A stretch of DNA of 64,000 nucleotides from Viscum album (lineage: Eukaryota; Streptophyta; Magnoliopsida; Santalales; Viscaceae), in the NCBI GenBank assembly GCA_963277665.1, contig OY728143.1, positions 231,499,591-231,563,590 on the forward strand, in the 5' to 3' direction. The notes under the pieces were generated by a model. It was given only the letters and a program-made list of their open reading frames with translations. It searched no databases and was not told the DNA's origin. This document shows, one piece after another, positions 49,870 through 62,363 of this stretch; positions within the stretch are counted from its first letter, which is position 1; each line of letters starts with the position of its first letter. The translations under genes and the position numbers were made by a program.

Positions 49870-50606
49870 AATTGGTTCCAACTCGTGTGTAGAATAGATT
49901 GTGTGTTTGTATAGACTGTCGTTGAATAAATCAACACACAATGAAGGACCATTTCCCATTTCTACTCATTGACCAAATTCATGAGAGTATAGAATTGAAA
50001 TCCCATTACTATTTTCTTGATAGATATTCTAGGTATTTTCAAATCCATATTTCCCCCAAGGACCAGGAAAAGAAAACCTTCACTTTACCCATTGGCACAT
50101 TTGTATACAGGAGGATTCCATTTGGTATGCGCAATGCTCCAACTACTTCCTAATAATGCATGGTTAGTATTTTTTTCAGATTACTTGGAGAATTGCATGG
50201 AAGTATTAATGGATGATTTAACTATTTACGGATCATCTTTTGCTGAATGTTTGAGTAGTATTGGTTCAGTCCTACATCACTGTATTGAAAATAATCTCAT
50301 ATTTAATAATGAGAAATGCCATTTCATGATGCGAAAAGGTATAATTTTAGGATATTTCATTTTTGGGTATGGTATTAAAGTATATAAATCAAAATTGGAT
50401 GTCATTTCTTCCCTAGAATTCTCCAAAAATGTTTGGGATGTTCAGTATTCCCTAGGTCATGGTGGATTTTACCATCTTTTCATTTTGGACTTTAGTAAGA
50501 TTTCACTTCCACTCTTCCGATTACTCAAAGAAGAAAACGAAATTGTTTTCGATAAAGAATACGAGGAAGCTTTTAATAGGTTAAAATGGATTCTCACTTC
50601 ACCCTA
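49870..50606 (+). pseudogene. Reverse transcriptase remnant of the Athila-type element
   Basis: Plus strand: ELVPTRV, INQHTMKDHFPFLLIDQ, YYFLDRYSRYFQIHISPKDQ (first Asp kept), FGMRNAPTTS, then after a small frameshift the active site EVLMDDLTIYGSSFAECL (MDD in place of YVDD-like FMDD), NNEKCHFMMRKGIILGYF and GHGGFYHLFILDFSKISLPL. The 196-codon open stretch 50017-50607 is the longest here. The active-site Asp pair is intact, but upstream stops make the copy inactive. Confidence 0.9.
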
Positions 50607-51005
50607 GGTTATCCAACCACCTCAGTGGGATTACCTATTTGAGATCATCTCTGATCCATCTAACTATGCAGTTGGGGAAGTCTTATAAAAAATGGTCGAG
50701 TGAACTCCACATGTCATGGCTTATGCCTCACGTACTTTGCACCATGCCCAAGAAAACTACAAAAAAACAGAAAAATAATTTATTTACATTGTGTTTGCAT
50801 TAGATAGATTCAGGTCGTATCATTTAGGGTCTAAAGTTATTGTGTTCTCAGACCATGAAACCCTCCAGTATCTCCTTTAGAAACTAGAAGCCAACCCACA
50901 TCTCATTCACTTGATGCTCCTCCATTAAGAATTAAATTTAGAAATTAGGGATTAAAGAGGAGTAGATAATGTAGTGGATGAATATATAAGTAGGATTCAC
51001 CCATA
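50607..51005 (+). pseudogene. RNase H remnant of the Athila-type element
   Basis: In order: IQPPQWDYLFEIISDPSNYA (usually CDASDxA), VMAYASRTLHHAQENY, FIYIVFALDRFRSYHLGSKV, VFSDHETLQYLL and VDNVVDEYISRI (usually NxVADHLSRL). Four or five stops interrupt it. Confidence 0.85.
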
Positions 51006-51109
51006 CTCAAACATTGAATCATCCCCCTATATTTCTATAATTGGCATGTTTCCTGATGATGAATTGTACCGAGTGGAAGATGTTATTCCTTAGTATGCTG
51101 AAATTTAAA

Positions 51110-52370
51110 TTATTTGGCAGCATCTTGCATTCTCTCTGATTTCAACAAAATACAAGCTAACCATATAAAACAAGAGTCTTTTTGGTACATTTGGGATGAC
51201 CCCTACATTTGGCACACCTATAGTGATCAATTCCTCAGGCTTTGTGTTCCTGATAGCGAGTTTCTGTCTGTCCTTAGGTTTTTTCACTCTTACTTGTGGG
51301 GGCCACTTTGGCCCCCAACGGACTACTCGCAAGATCCTCAATTCTGTTCTCTTTTGGCCCACATTATTTTGGGATACCCATGACTTCAGTAAATCTGGTC
51401 CACATAATTAAAAAAGGGGAATGTATCTAAAATAAATGAAATGACACAAAGACCCTTTCTCTTCCATGACATTTTCTATGTTCGGGGGATTGACTTTTGG
51501 GGACCATTCCCCAATTCATTTGGTAACCTGTACATTCATTTGGTAGTGTATTATGTTTCAAAATTGGTAAACTCATGAACTACATGGATTGATGATGCTA
51601 CAAACGTTTTTTAATTTTGTAGAAACCAAATTTTCTAGTGTTTTGGATTACCTAGGTTCATCATCAGTGACCCAGGTTCTCATTTCTATAACCAAACAAA
51701 GAAATCTCTTTTTCGTCAGTATGGGGTTGGGCATATAATGTTTATTACATATCACCCATAGACCAATGGTCAAGATAAAGTGTCAAATAGGGAGTAAAAA
51801 CTGACTCTTGAAAAAATGGTTCAACCTTATAGAAAATATTGGAGTCATATACTTGATGATTGATTATGGGCTCACTGTACTTCATTCAAAAATCCGATTG
51901 GCATGTCACCATATCTGCTAGTGTTTGGAAAGTGTTGTCACCTCTTTTTCAAGATTGAGCACCGAGCCTACTAGGGCATTAAACAATGAAATTATAATCT
52001 TACTGGTGTAGGTTCTCAAAGGAAGTTGTAGATTTAGAAGACATAGGATATGAGAAGAGATGCATATGAGAACTCAAATATTTATAAGGTGAAAACCAAG
52101 GATACCCACGACCTTCTAATCCTTCATCGTCAGTTCCAAATTGGGCATAAGGTACTCCTATATAATGTAAGGATAAAGTTACATCTATCTAATATTTTTT
52201 TCTACTGGTTTGAACCATACACTGTTACTAATGTCTATCCATTTGGTGTTGTCTAGGTTCAAATTGATGAAGCAATGTAAACCTTCACTATCAAGGGGCA
52301 GCGGCTATAACACTTCCATGAATCCATTCTGAAGTCCTTGATGGAGGAAATCCATGTTCAAGAACCAATC
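51110..52370 (+). pseudogene. Integrase remnant of the Athila-type element
   Basis: The zinc-finger region survives as QESFWYIWDDPYIW. The core shows GLTFGDHSPIHL (the first Asp of the usual DFMGPFP appears lost), PRFIISDPGSHFYNQ (second Asp kept), YGVGHIMFITYHP, QDKVSNRE (Glu kept), and ILDD..GMSPYLLVFGKCCHL with IEHRAY. Then comes the tail with VLLYNVRIKLH and TIKGQRL. Stops and frameshifts are frequent. A 51196-51411 open frame is part of the same decayed stretch. Confidence 0.85.
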
Positions 52371-52746
52371 TATGAATGAAAATCACGAGTTTTTATCCTT
52401 CCTTACCACATTCTCTTTTATTACAGTGAGGAAACTTTACACTTTAGGTGTGGGGGATGGGTATATTCCTAGGTTAGTCAGTAATTTTCACCATCTTTAT
52501 TGTTTTTCACTTTTTAGATTGCTGAATTGTATTTTTACTTTCCCCCTTTCCCTCTCACTCACCTTTGTTACTGAATATTGTTATTTATTCCCACTTTATC
52601 AAGAAAATTATGTATGTTTAATCATGGTATTTATTGAAAATGCATCTGGAATTTCTGAATTTCATGTTCTTTTAGCATTCAAATTGTTTTTTGATAAAAT
52701 ATGCATTTTATCAAGAATTCAATTTTTCGGTGTGACTTTCTGTTGA
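52354..52746 (+). other. 130-codon open frame after integrase, unrecognised
   Basis: A hydrophobic frame follows the integrase tail. It includes the DNA word TTTAGGTGTGGGGGATG, seen in the non-coding region after pol in related elements. Athila elements may carry an extra gene here, but I see no supporting motif. It may simply be an open stretch by chance. Confidence 0.3.
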
Positions 52747-52987
52747 AATTTATTTCTTTTTCGATGATATAAATGGTTGTATAATTTTGAAACATTTGAG
52801 AAGAATAGTGCACTTTTTGTGAATAGTTTAAGGGAAATTTGTATCACTTAATTTCTCCACCCATGTTTTCACCCAACCATGAATTGTTAAAATTTCTTCT
52901 TAATAAAAGGTAAATATAAGTTGGTTTGAATTTTCTCTACCTTCCAAAATAATTTTTTCATACGTTTGTTCCTTATTAGTTCTATTT

Positions 52988-53280
52988 CACTACTATAATA
53001 GATTGACCTATGCACGTGTACCTATTATCCAACTGTTGTACGCCCTCATAAAAAAAGGTTGTATATTTGGCAGTTCAAAAACCACATTTCCACTACGCTT
53101 GATCTTATTATTACAATCATGATTAGTGTCGTGAGGAGATCAAACATGGGTTGAGTGAAAAGTGTGAGATTTGTTCCAACTGAAACTTTTGAAAAAAATT
53201 AATAAATGATGAGGGTGATGAAATGTTAAACATATGGGGGATATATAGGTTAGGAGCTTATGGTTTTACTTCTAGTAATG
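52988..53280. mobile_element. Weak candidate for a small CACTA-type element
   Basis: The left end CACTACTATAATAG and right end CTTCTAGTAATG (reverse complement CATTACTAGAAG) resemble CACTA termini with a few mismatches. Flanks are TTT and ATT, only two of three matching. No subterminal repeat array is evident, so chance is possible. Confidence 0.3.
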
Positions 53281-53688
53281 ATTATGTGAGTGGTTGTTGG
53301 AATTAAATTGCAATGTATATAGGGTAGGATCCGGTAAAAGGATAATATAAATAGATAATTTTTAAAATAACTAAGATTTACATGGTAGAAAGTTTAATGA
53401 ATAGCATGAAATGGTTATCACACTACATGTAAATAATTAGTGAAATGTTTATATTTTGAACTAGTTTCACAAATTTTTATCATGTCACTCCATGAATTTC
53501 ATGTTGATAAAAGTTTTATGAAATATTATTGTTTGATCACTGAGAATAACTCCTCGGTGTGATTTTTTTTGATCAAATTTGTATCAGGAATTAAATTTTC
53601 ATTGAATGTTAAATCTTTATGAAGTTGGAAATATCGATATTTATAATTTTGGTAAATATGAATTTTCCCAGGAGTGAAAATGTTTAGG

Positions 53689-55204
53689 TGTGGGTGTTTT
53701 ATCTCACCACGATTCACTGTTTCATTTTAACCCTTACACCACTATGTTAAACTAGTTATGTATTGGTATATATAAAAATAAGAAACAGTTTAAATTAATT
53801 TTTGATTCCATTATTTTGTGTTTATCATTGTTAAAAATGGATAATGTTACTTGTTTTGATAATTGCATTGATGGTGGAGGTGATTCCAAGGGCCCAAAAT
53901 GAAGTCCATGAAAAACAGACCAAGCTGCCCAGGATCCAAGCACACCAGTTCACAAAACCACATACTTCCCCTTAACTGTTTTTCAAAATGGGATGAACTT
54001 TTGTGGACTGGTCCAAAATTAATTAGGATACATTTTATATGAATTAACCTAATATTAATTTGGCCATATATTGGCCCAACCTACCTGATGTATCCAGCAC
54101 ACTGAATCTGTATGGAGTAAAAAGTGGTGTGATGTGACCTGTCCATATTTCAGGATATAGTTGTCCAAATGGTGCCAAACAACTGGCGGAGACATTCAAT
54201 AAATTTGGGAACATGTTTTTAGTTTTTTCCACAGTGATATTAGTCTATCAAGTGGTCAAAAACCATGGTCCAAGTGGTTTTACACAATTTGTGTGCCCAA
54301 AACCACATTCCACTTTGCCTATAAAATGGAAGCGTGGGATCCTCCTTTGTAATTTCGGCCAAGGAGTGATGTGATGAACATTTGGGTTTCTAGAGGAGTC
54401 CTCTCCTCATCCTGTATGTTCTATAGGCCCCTATCCTCATAGGGGGATAAAAAATGATGAATGAGTACCACCCAAGCTTCCTACTCCTCCTGATGTTGAG
54501 CTAAATAGTGGGCGTTTGTTGTGAGGGAGCTACACACGTGTCAAGGGAGTTAAAATGAATATATTGGATAATGGGTTGGATTAATTCTAATTTTTAAGCA
54601 TTTTACATCATTTAAATTAATTTATTTCATATTATAATTTTTTTTTGATACAAGTGAATGTTATGATATTATTTTCTAACTGATAAGTTTGAGGTTATGA
54701 TTTCGTGACTTTCATTGTTTTGATTGGATAGAACACGAATCATTTTCATACCCACCTTCTAGAGATTTCAATCCAATTTGCATGTTATTATTTCATGCAT
54801 AAGCTCTGGACCCCGAAAATATGATTGTTATGTCATGGTTTTTTTAAGCATTGAAATAATATATTAGAAATTGATGGGGATTCCAATTAATTTCAACCAA
54901 ATAATTAATCCAAACATAAATTAATCTCTATAAAAAATGAACTTGATATGTTTTAGTGAAATAAAAAATGATCCCATTGTCTCATATTTTTCAAAATCCA
55001 CTTGTTTTTTCAACTACTGAACTCTTTATGTTATGTTATTTATCTTAAAAATGTTTTCAAAATCACACACTCTTTTAGTAATCTTTATTAAAAATACACA
55101 CTATAAGCGACCACCGATCATTGAGAGATGACCTAAGGTCTGCCCTGAACTTTAAAGAAACCTTAAAATCATAATCAATTTGAAGTGTCATGACAATTCA
55201 TTCA
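53689..55204 (+). repeat. 3' LTR of the Athila-type element
   Basis: Starts TGTGGGTG after AGGAGTGAAAATGTTTAGG, which is a weak polypurine tract, and ends ATTCATTCA. TATA box at 54320-54326. Alignment to the left LTR is collinear over the whole length. Confidence 0.9.
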
Positions 55205-56656
55205 GTGGTCGTAAATATGAGTCACAATATGTGATATGTGTTTTATATATATGTATTTTATTTGACATTTTCATAATGTTCATTTATACTTATTGGGTAG
55301 TTATGAATAGAAATTTACTAGGATGTATCCAAGGTACAAGTTACATACAAAGATAATTTTAAATGAATTTATTTGTTTAAAATTATAATGGATGAGAATA
55401 TCAAGGAAATAAAGAAAAGAGTTTAAGATAAAAGGATTAATTAATTAGAGATGATAAATAATTGACTCGGGCATGATTTATCATAAACAAGAATGATTAA
55501 TGAATGGAATGATAGTTTTATTTATGAATAAATATCATTGCATGTATGGATGATCATGATCTAGACCAATAAATTTTTATATGGAGGGTTTATTTTAATT
55601 AATTAAATTAAATTAATTTTTTTGGCTTGTGAGGCTTCTCCACATTAATAGGTAGGGCCTATGTGACCACACATTGTATTATGTAAAACCCAATTTTACG
55701 CCTCACATGTGTGTGAGTTTAAATTTATATGTAATGTATTTAACTCCTATGCTATTTGAGGTGGTTCAAGATAGAGACGACCTAAAACCAATCCCAGGAG
55801 ATATAGAGGTTTACAATTAAAAAGCTGTAAACATGAACCTAAAACGCTACAGGTTTTTCTCTGCTAGGTCAGGGTTAGTTTATCAACTTCTAGAAAACCT
55901 AACCGTTATAAAATCTAATGATATTTCTATTTTCGTTATTTTTTTATGTTGTATGTTTTATCATTTGGATTTGTTTTCACAATCACATAATTAATGAATT
56001 AAACAAGCATGTAAGATGGAACTAAAATAATACAAGGTTATGTGTAAATATTATCAAAAAATTGTAAATCAATTCAGTAATATTAAAATAATATTAAAAA
56101 TTACGCGACAGTGATAATAATAATTTCCTGTATTAGATATAATAATCCCCTAAACAAAATATTAAGTCAGACCAAGCCTTCTATTGCTTGATTAAGGTAA
56201 AAATCAATAAAACTATGTGTTTGACCAACCATTGTATTGACACAAACTTTTATACAGGAAGACCTTATAAAAGGTTTTGGGTTGACTTAACTAAATTACA
56301 TAATGAAGGGTATCCCTTTCTAGACTTGGTGTAATATTGGAGGCAAGAGTTGAGGAAATTGAAAGTCTGGATTTTAAGACGTGGCAGTCCACTCAACAGA
56401 TCAAGGACATGCAATCCCACAGTTGGCTGAGACCTGCCTACCTAAATACCTTCAAATAACATGACCAACCCTTGATGGGGTTATACATAGGGGAATATGT
56501 ATAATTTCCACTATAATGTCATGGAAACTAGACATTCCGAGTTAAATGGTGATGACCATTGGGACTTGATAAAACAGTGATAAAATTAATTTATTATTTA
56601 TCATAAAATGTAATCAAGAAAGTAATAATTATCTTCTATTTTAATTGTATAATAAA
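55205..56656. other. AT-rich DNA, possibly copia LTR and leader
   Basis: No coding region. It lies directly before the copia gag start, so part may be the 5' LTR and leader of that element, but no second LTR is present in the window to prove it. Confidence 0.35.
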
Positions 56657-58837
56657 ATGAAAAACTCTTCAATGAAACTATCCCTGTGATCAATTCTGGA
56701 TAAAGACAACATCCTCACTATTAGTAACTTCTGGGAGTGGTTTAAACGCCTTCAGGCAATTCTATACCATGAATGGGAGTCCTACATGTTGGAGTCAGCA
56801 TTACCTGATCTTCCTATTCAAGAGGTGAGTGACGAAGTGTTCTTGGACTATGAGAAATATATTAATGATGCAGTCTACATTAAACTCTTTATGATATCAT
56901 CAATTTTCTAGTGAGCTCATGATGTCTCATGAAAACATGGATGCCTATAGCATGCTCAAATACCACTATGGTCGTTACTAGGAGATAGAAAAACAAGAAT
57001 AGTTTGAGATCTCCATGGAAATTTTTAGAGTAAGACTGGAGAGGGTACCCTAGATTGGCCTCACGTAGTCATGATCATTGGATACATTGAGCGCTTATAG
57101 TTTATAGGGTTTAATCTCACCAAATAACTGGGTACCACTATCATTCTTGCTTCACTCCCTCAATGCTTCTCCAGCTTTGTAGTTAATTTCAATATGAAAA
57201 ACATTGAAAAGTCTCTATATGGTCTTTTTATCCTCATTCTCCATGTGGAAAATGATATAAAGCACAAAAATACCTCTTTCCTAATGGTGAATAAGAGGAA
57301 TGAGAAGGAAAAGATATTTAAGCTCAAAGATTCTTCACGACCATCCATGAAATGGAAGATGAAAGGGGATGTAAGAGAATATGAAGCTGTTTATTTCATA
57401 TGTGGCAAGAAGGGACACAGTAAGAAGAATTACACCCGGCGTAAGAAGCAAGGGGAATCTTCAAGTGATTTTGTTATCAAATTTAATCTATCTATTTCTT
57501 CAAATTGGTTATTAGATATAGGTTGTGGTTCTCAAATATGTATCCAAATACAGGAACCAAGTAGATTCATGAAGATTGACTAAGGGGAGGTAGTTCTAAG
57601 AGCTTCCAATGAATCTAGAATTGTTGCTGTAGCTGTTGGGAACTACAACCTCATGTTTCCAATTGGGATGATATTAACATTAAAGGGTTGTTATTATGTG
57701 TCATCTGTTACTAAAAATATTATTTCTGTATCGATATTATATACAGATGGATTTGTTTTCACGTTTGGAAATGAATGCTGCATCTTTTACAAAAGATAGC
57801 ATTTGTTTTGGTAGAGCACATTTATATAATGGTCTTTATGTGTTGTTTTACAAAAATCAAGTAATGGAAATCAATAACAAATATACTTCACATGACTCAT
57901 ACCACACCATCATTGGCATCACCAGCTTGGTAATGTTAACAAGAAATGATTGACAATGTTACATCAAGATTGATATTTAGATTCTTTCGAACTAAAACGA
58001 CTATGGATATGTCATGCATGTTTACACAACAAAACTACCAAATCCCCATTTAGTAGGAAAGGTTAAAGGGATAAATATATTCTTGAACAGGTTCATAATA
58101 ATGTGTGTGGGCCATTTATAGTTGAAGCACAAGGAGGGTACTCATACTTGATAACTTTTACTATTGTTTTTAGTATATATGGATATATCTAATTAATGAG
58201 GTATAAGTTAAGATTCATTTAATAAGTTAAAATAATAAATGAATGAGGTTGAGAACCATCATGGTAAGAATATATAGAAACTCCTTGGTGGAATTATGTG
58301 AGCCAAAGGAGGGACCACACCATGTTAAACAGGGTGAGATCAATGATGAGTCATGCGAGTCTTCCTTTATCCTTTTGGGGATATGCATTACAAATAGTGG
58401 AATACATACTAAACCAAGTACCAACTAAATCGATAAATTATATTCCAAACAAGTTGCAGAGTGGAAAGAAATCCATGTTATTGAATTTACATGTGTGGTG
58501 AAGTGATGTGTTTGTTAAGGCCTCTTCAGGTAACAAACATGCACCATGATGCACAAACTGTACCTTTATTGGATATCCTAAGGAAACAAGGGGATATTAC
58601 CTACACAAACCCTAAGAAAAATAGAATATAGTGGAAAGACACACCATATTTTTTGAGAGTGAGAAACATATAAAAAGATATAGTTGGAGTGAGATAGACT
58701 TTGATGAATTCGGGGTTCAAGGTATACAAGAGTTGGTACAATAATAGATTCCCCAAAGCCACATGGAAGAAAGAACTATTCCAGAGATACAAGAACTATA
58801 TAGGAGTACAAGAGAGGTTAGAGAACTGTAGATATAT
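56657..58837 (+). pseudogene. Ty1/copia gag-pol remnant, cut at its 3' side
   Basis: From the ATG: SILDKDNILTISNFWEWFKR (copia gag start), ENMDAYSMLKYHYGRY after a frameshift, a zinc knuckle YFICGKKGHSKKNY with two Cys changed to Tyr, the protease NWLLDIGCGSQIC, the integrase zinc-finger region (CHACLHNKTTKSPFS), VHNNVCGPF (first catalytic Asp changed to Asn) with EAQGGYSYLITFT, then a jump to MLNRVRSMMSHASLPLSFWG and NCTFIGYPKETRGYYLH. The central integrase part with the second acid is deleted near 58250. The last recognisable word is PEIQELYRSTREVREL. RT and RNase H are absent, displaced by the chromovirus LTR inserted at 58838. Confidence 0.85.
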
Positions 58838-59679
58838 TGTCACAAACTGTCCTCGGGGCCCGTGACGTGACTACCCCATGTCCGCCTCCCAAAGGCCAGG
58901 GGCTGGAGACTAGAACCAAAGGAGCAAATCCCAAAAAAAGGAAGGCATGGCCTTTATAAGAGAACAAACACCACAGAGTGCGCAAACTGAAGTAAACACT
59001 AAGTAAACAGAAAACACAAGTAAGTTTCGGAAAGAAAATGGGCCAGTATACAAACTCAACTCAAGTGAAGTATAGTAAAATGTAAATTACAATAATTGAA
59101 AGACAAAGAAGCAGCCACCAAGTCGTCCTCCAGATCTCCCACCTGAAGGGTGAGAACAGTCAGTCTTGTCGGATCCTTGGGTTCGACCGTCCTCTCAGTG
59201 TACGCCCCACAAGATAGTCCACCTTCAGGTACCATCCCACTCCATAATCTTTTATCAAGATCAGCGATGTTCTTCATCTACAACCAACACAATGTAGTGC
59301 GGGCATAACATGTGAAGGGGTGAGCAAACAATACTCAATAGGGACCCAGAGAACCCTGAAGGTATCTCTTAATCCACAAAGGATAAACCACAAAGAAAAG
59401 ATACAATCACGAAGTAACAACCAACTCTACTTATGTATATTCCCATACATATACCTAAGTCATCAAATCCAGTTCAGCTCCATCTCATGAGCTAAAGTAC
59501 AACCCAGTCCACTCATGAAAGTATTACTTAATCCACACATGAAAGTACAACCCAATCCACATATGAAAGCATAATCCAATCCACACAGGATATCAAGTCA
59601 ATCACATTCTAGATAATGATTGAAACTCAACACTCATCTCAAACCAGGATATTATTCATGATGTCAAAACCACAGCTGC

Positions 59680-59955
59680 TGGAGAACCCCTCCTGTATTG
59701 AGTACAGTGGGCCTACCGCTACAACCAAGTGCCTCCCACTAACCTTGGACTGCTGTAGTACTCCGCCTGTCGAGTACTGTGCGCCTGCTGCTACAACCAA
59801 GCGCTTCCCACCATTGGTCTGCCGCTACAACCAAGCACCCCCCCTCATAGCCTATAAAGGTACCCCTTCTATTGTGTACTGTGGGTCTTCCTCTATAACC
59901 AAGTGCTCCTCCGCTGTGGGTCTGCCGCTACAACCAAGCGCTCCCCACCGGGCTA
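59680..59955. repeat. Repeats of GCTACAACCAAGCGC in the LTR
   Basis: CCGCTACAACCAAGTGCCTCCCAC and variants recur five times (near 59716, 59790, 59822, 59891 and 59927), linked by TGAGTACTGTGGGCCT-like words. Spacing is 32-75 bp. Confidence 0.8.
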
Positions 59956-60139
59956 TCTGAATCACTACGTGTCGATCGATCAATCGTCGTCAAATCTCAA
60001 CCAGCTACTAGGTCTATGCAATCTTCTCTCTTATCACTAGGAGGGTCCGCTCCATGAGCTACTGGTCGATAATCCTAGTATTACAATGTCCCATGAAGAA
60101 GTATCCCAAAGGTCTTCCACATCAAAGGAATCACAACAC

Positions 60140-60562
60140 AATAGACGACGCGTCAATCAGACTCCCAGTCTATGTGTTATTAGCCTTTTCGTATTGGGGT
60201 CCTGGTTGGTTTTGTGTACGAACCAACCCGAACGTATCACAACTGTACCTCGAACACTCATATGGTATACTCATAGGGACCGTTTCACAACAATATTACC
60301 TACGTCACTGACGGTTAGTCAAACGGACGTCCAATCTGAATGTTATCGGCTTTTCTGTTCCAGGGGCCCAGTTGGATTTCGAGTACAATCCAACCCGACC
60401 ATAATACAACTGCATAAAAACCTTAGGTGAAGAATACCAAAAGTACCATATCAACCAGAGGAATCCAAAAATGTCGTTGACACGTCAATCGAACGTTCAG
60501 AGCTCATGATATAAGGGTTTCAGCTCTGAGGGACCGGTTGGTTTCATGTTTTAACCAACCCG
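60140..60562. repeat. Three ~166-bp units, each with a hairpin
   Basis: Units share GACGCGTCAATC / GACACGTCAATCG near the start and a hairpin near the end: GGTTGGTT..AACCAACC (60203-60227), GTTGGATT..AATCCAAC (60371-60394) and GGTTGGTT..AACCAACC (60536-60560). The stems are 167 and 166 bp apart. A T-A pair in units 1 and 3 is A-T in unit 2. Confidence 0.8.
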
Positions 60563-60699
60563 GCAGTACACAATGTTCTCCAAAACATTGAGTGTAATAA
60601 ACTGAAATGAACATCTTGATCCACGGATTTCATTGCAATTGACAGTGCATCGATCGGAGGTCCGTAGCCCTTGTGATGGGCGTTTGAACAAAACTTCCC

Positions 60700-60925
60700 G
60701 GAAATATGGGGTTTGGGCCTGGTCCAACCCGGCCCAGTACCCCCTGGGTCGGCCCGACCCAGGTGGGGGTCCGTCCCAATATTTCGCAGCCAGGCCCCGC
60801 TGGCCCGGCCCGACACGGGGGTCCGGCCCAGCGCCAGCGGCCTGGCCCAGCGGTGGCGGTCTGGCCCGGCAAGGGCAGTCTGGCCCAGCTCGAGGCCGAG
60901 TAGGACGCGGAGGGGGGGGGGGTGA
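60700..60925. repeat. GC-rich block of GGCCCGGCCC-type words
   Basis: A sharp GC island in AT-rich DNA, made of GGCCTGGTCCAACCCGGCCC, GGCCCGACCC and CTGGCCCGGC variants. It has a perfect 21-bp inverted repeat (CCTGGGTCGG-C-CCGACCCAGG, 60743-60763) and a run of 11 G (60912-60922). Overlapping open frames exist in several phases because stops are rare in such DNA; none is a convincing gene. Confidence 0.8.
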
Positions 60926-62349
60926 TGTTCCCACTAGGTTGACCAAAACGACGTGTCTTTAATTCCACGACCCCCCTAAACTCGAACCGGCTTAGCTGTT
61001 CTGGTCCACCACGGCTCAGCTGCGGCGGTCTTCTCTGGATGCGCGCCGCCGCCGCACTCCGCAGACCCCCGAACGCACACTGGTGGTCCGTTTCACCTGT
61101 CGTCTATGAATGAGGTCTTTATGGGACTAGAACTTCACTACGGAAACTTTAAAACACTATTGTGGCCCCGTTTCATCATCGCCATCAATCTGCGCACCAA
61201 CAACAATCTACGGAGGGTTGTCGGGCCGTGTTTATTCGGCCCGCACCCTCCGCGTTAGGTTATATCAATTGGCAGTCATTAAAACACATGATTTTAATAT
61301 TGAGGAGGGTATAATTTATTCAATTATAAATTATACTAACATCATACTAATAAACTCTCTAGAACGTGAGATAAAAATCACTCAAAATATAATTAATCAA
61401 AATTTCCCCAACCTCATGAAATTCACGGAAGCTAGCATCGCGGAAAGAGGCTCTGTATACGTCGATGAAGAATTCCTGAGGAGGAAGTGGTGTATCCCAT
61501 CCATTGATATGGAGAGAAGATGGAACGTCATGTGTCCTAGAAGGGGATGGCGTCACACACCGGCTGTGGAGAGGTGAAGAGATGGTACGTTGATCTCTCC
61601 TTGCAGTGACGACGTTCTTCGTCGAAGTCTTCACATTCTTTGCATTCTTCAATGAGGAAGTAGATGTTTTTCAGACATAGAGTTCTGTCCTCAAATCTCC
61701 TCACACAACCTCTAACTAAAATAAAATATGGTCTTCCCCTATTTTATTAACTCATAAAAAGCTTTTCAAAATTAAAAAACTCAAATCAATTAAATGAATT
61801 AGTGTATTGGAATAATTAAATTCAAGGAGAGTGAAAGTCACCCAATAAAGGGGGAGTTCATGAGTTATACAACTTATGTGGGGGGGTTTTGAGGAGTTAG
61901 GAATGTGAGGGGTTGGGCTCATGTTGGAACCACCCCACCTTTATCCTCTCACGGTTAGTTAACAAAAAGTGTGTCCCACCCCCAACTCCCTTACTTAGGA
62001 TATAACAACATAGAGAAAAAGAAATAAAATTGTAATACAATTTTATTTTATTCCACACTAAAACATCATTTTTAACAACACCTCCCGGGCAAACGCACCT
62101 TCGGAAAAGGTGCTCTTGAGCAAATACTGGAGCTGCGGTTTCATCACTGCCCTGGGATTTCAATTCTGAGCACCGGTTAAAAAGATAGAAAACCCCGCTC
62201 GTTCATTCACTAAACGTACCCGAGATAAACTTCAGAAATTGATTCCAGGCACATCGGGCCTTAGAATCAGGTGCCTTCAGAAACTGCAGACTCGTAAAAT
62301 TACAAATAAATTATGAAAAAAATTTTATTGAATCTTTCGGTTCATTACA

Positions 62350-62363
62350 TTACTCCCACCTCA
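62350..62363 (-). other. Polypurine tract of the chromovirus
   Basis: The minus strand reads TGAGGTGGGAGTAA directly before the LTR start TGTAATG. Confidence 0.75.

Larger units (their letters stand above)
43865..55204 (+). mobile_element. Athila-type Ty3/gypsy retrotransposon
   Basis: Paired LTRs (43865-45376 and 53689-55204) enclose a primer site like tRNA-Asp and plus-strand gag, protease, RT, RNase H and integrase in Ty3 order. Gag words (LIHLLQRFHGIVGEDPHRH, KYFYEGLIPIDRTMIDA, NMAKNTQQF) and the RT word RKDHFPLPFIDQ (here MKDHFPFLLIDQ) are typical of Athila. GTGG flanks both ends (43861-43864 and 55205-55208), fitting a 4-5 bp target duplication. The coding part is full of stops. A CACTA element lies in the gag-protease interval. 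Confidence 0.9.
58838..62349 (-). repeat. 3' LTR of the chromovirus
   Basis: Minus strand starts TGTAATGAACCG at 62349, right after the polypurine tract, and ends AGTTTGTGACA at 58838. There is no second copy in the window, so the boundaries rest on the tract, the TG..CA ends and the abrupt end of copia coding sequence. The LTR holds two repeat zones and a GC-rich block (separate entries); no gene is assigned to it. Confidence 0.75.

Noticed and set aside
51105..51362. Minus-strand frame of 85 codons over the integrase region
   Set aside because: It is the shadow of the decayed plus-strand integrase, which shows family motifs in order.
60544..60968. Several overlapping Pro/Gly/Arg-rich open frames on both strands
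   Set aside because: They fall in the GC-rich repeat block, where stop codons are rare in every phase. No domain, start context or conservation supports any of them.
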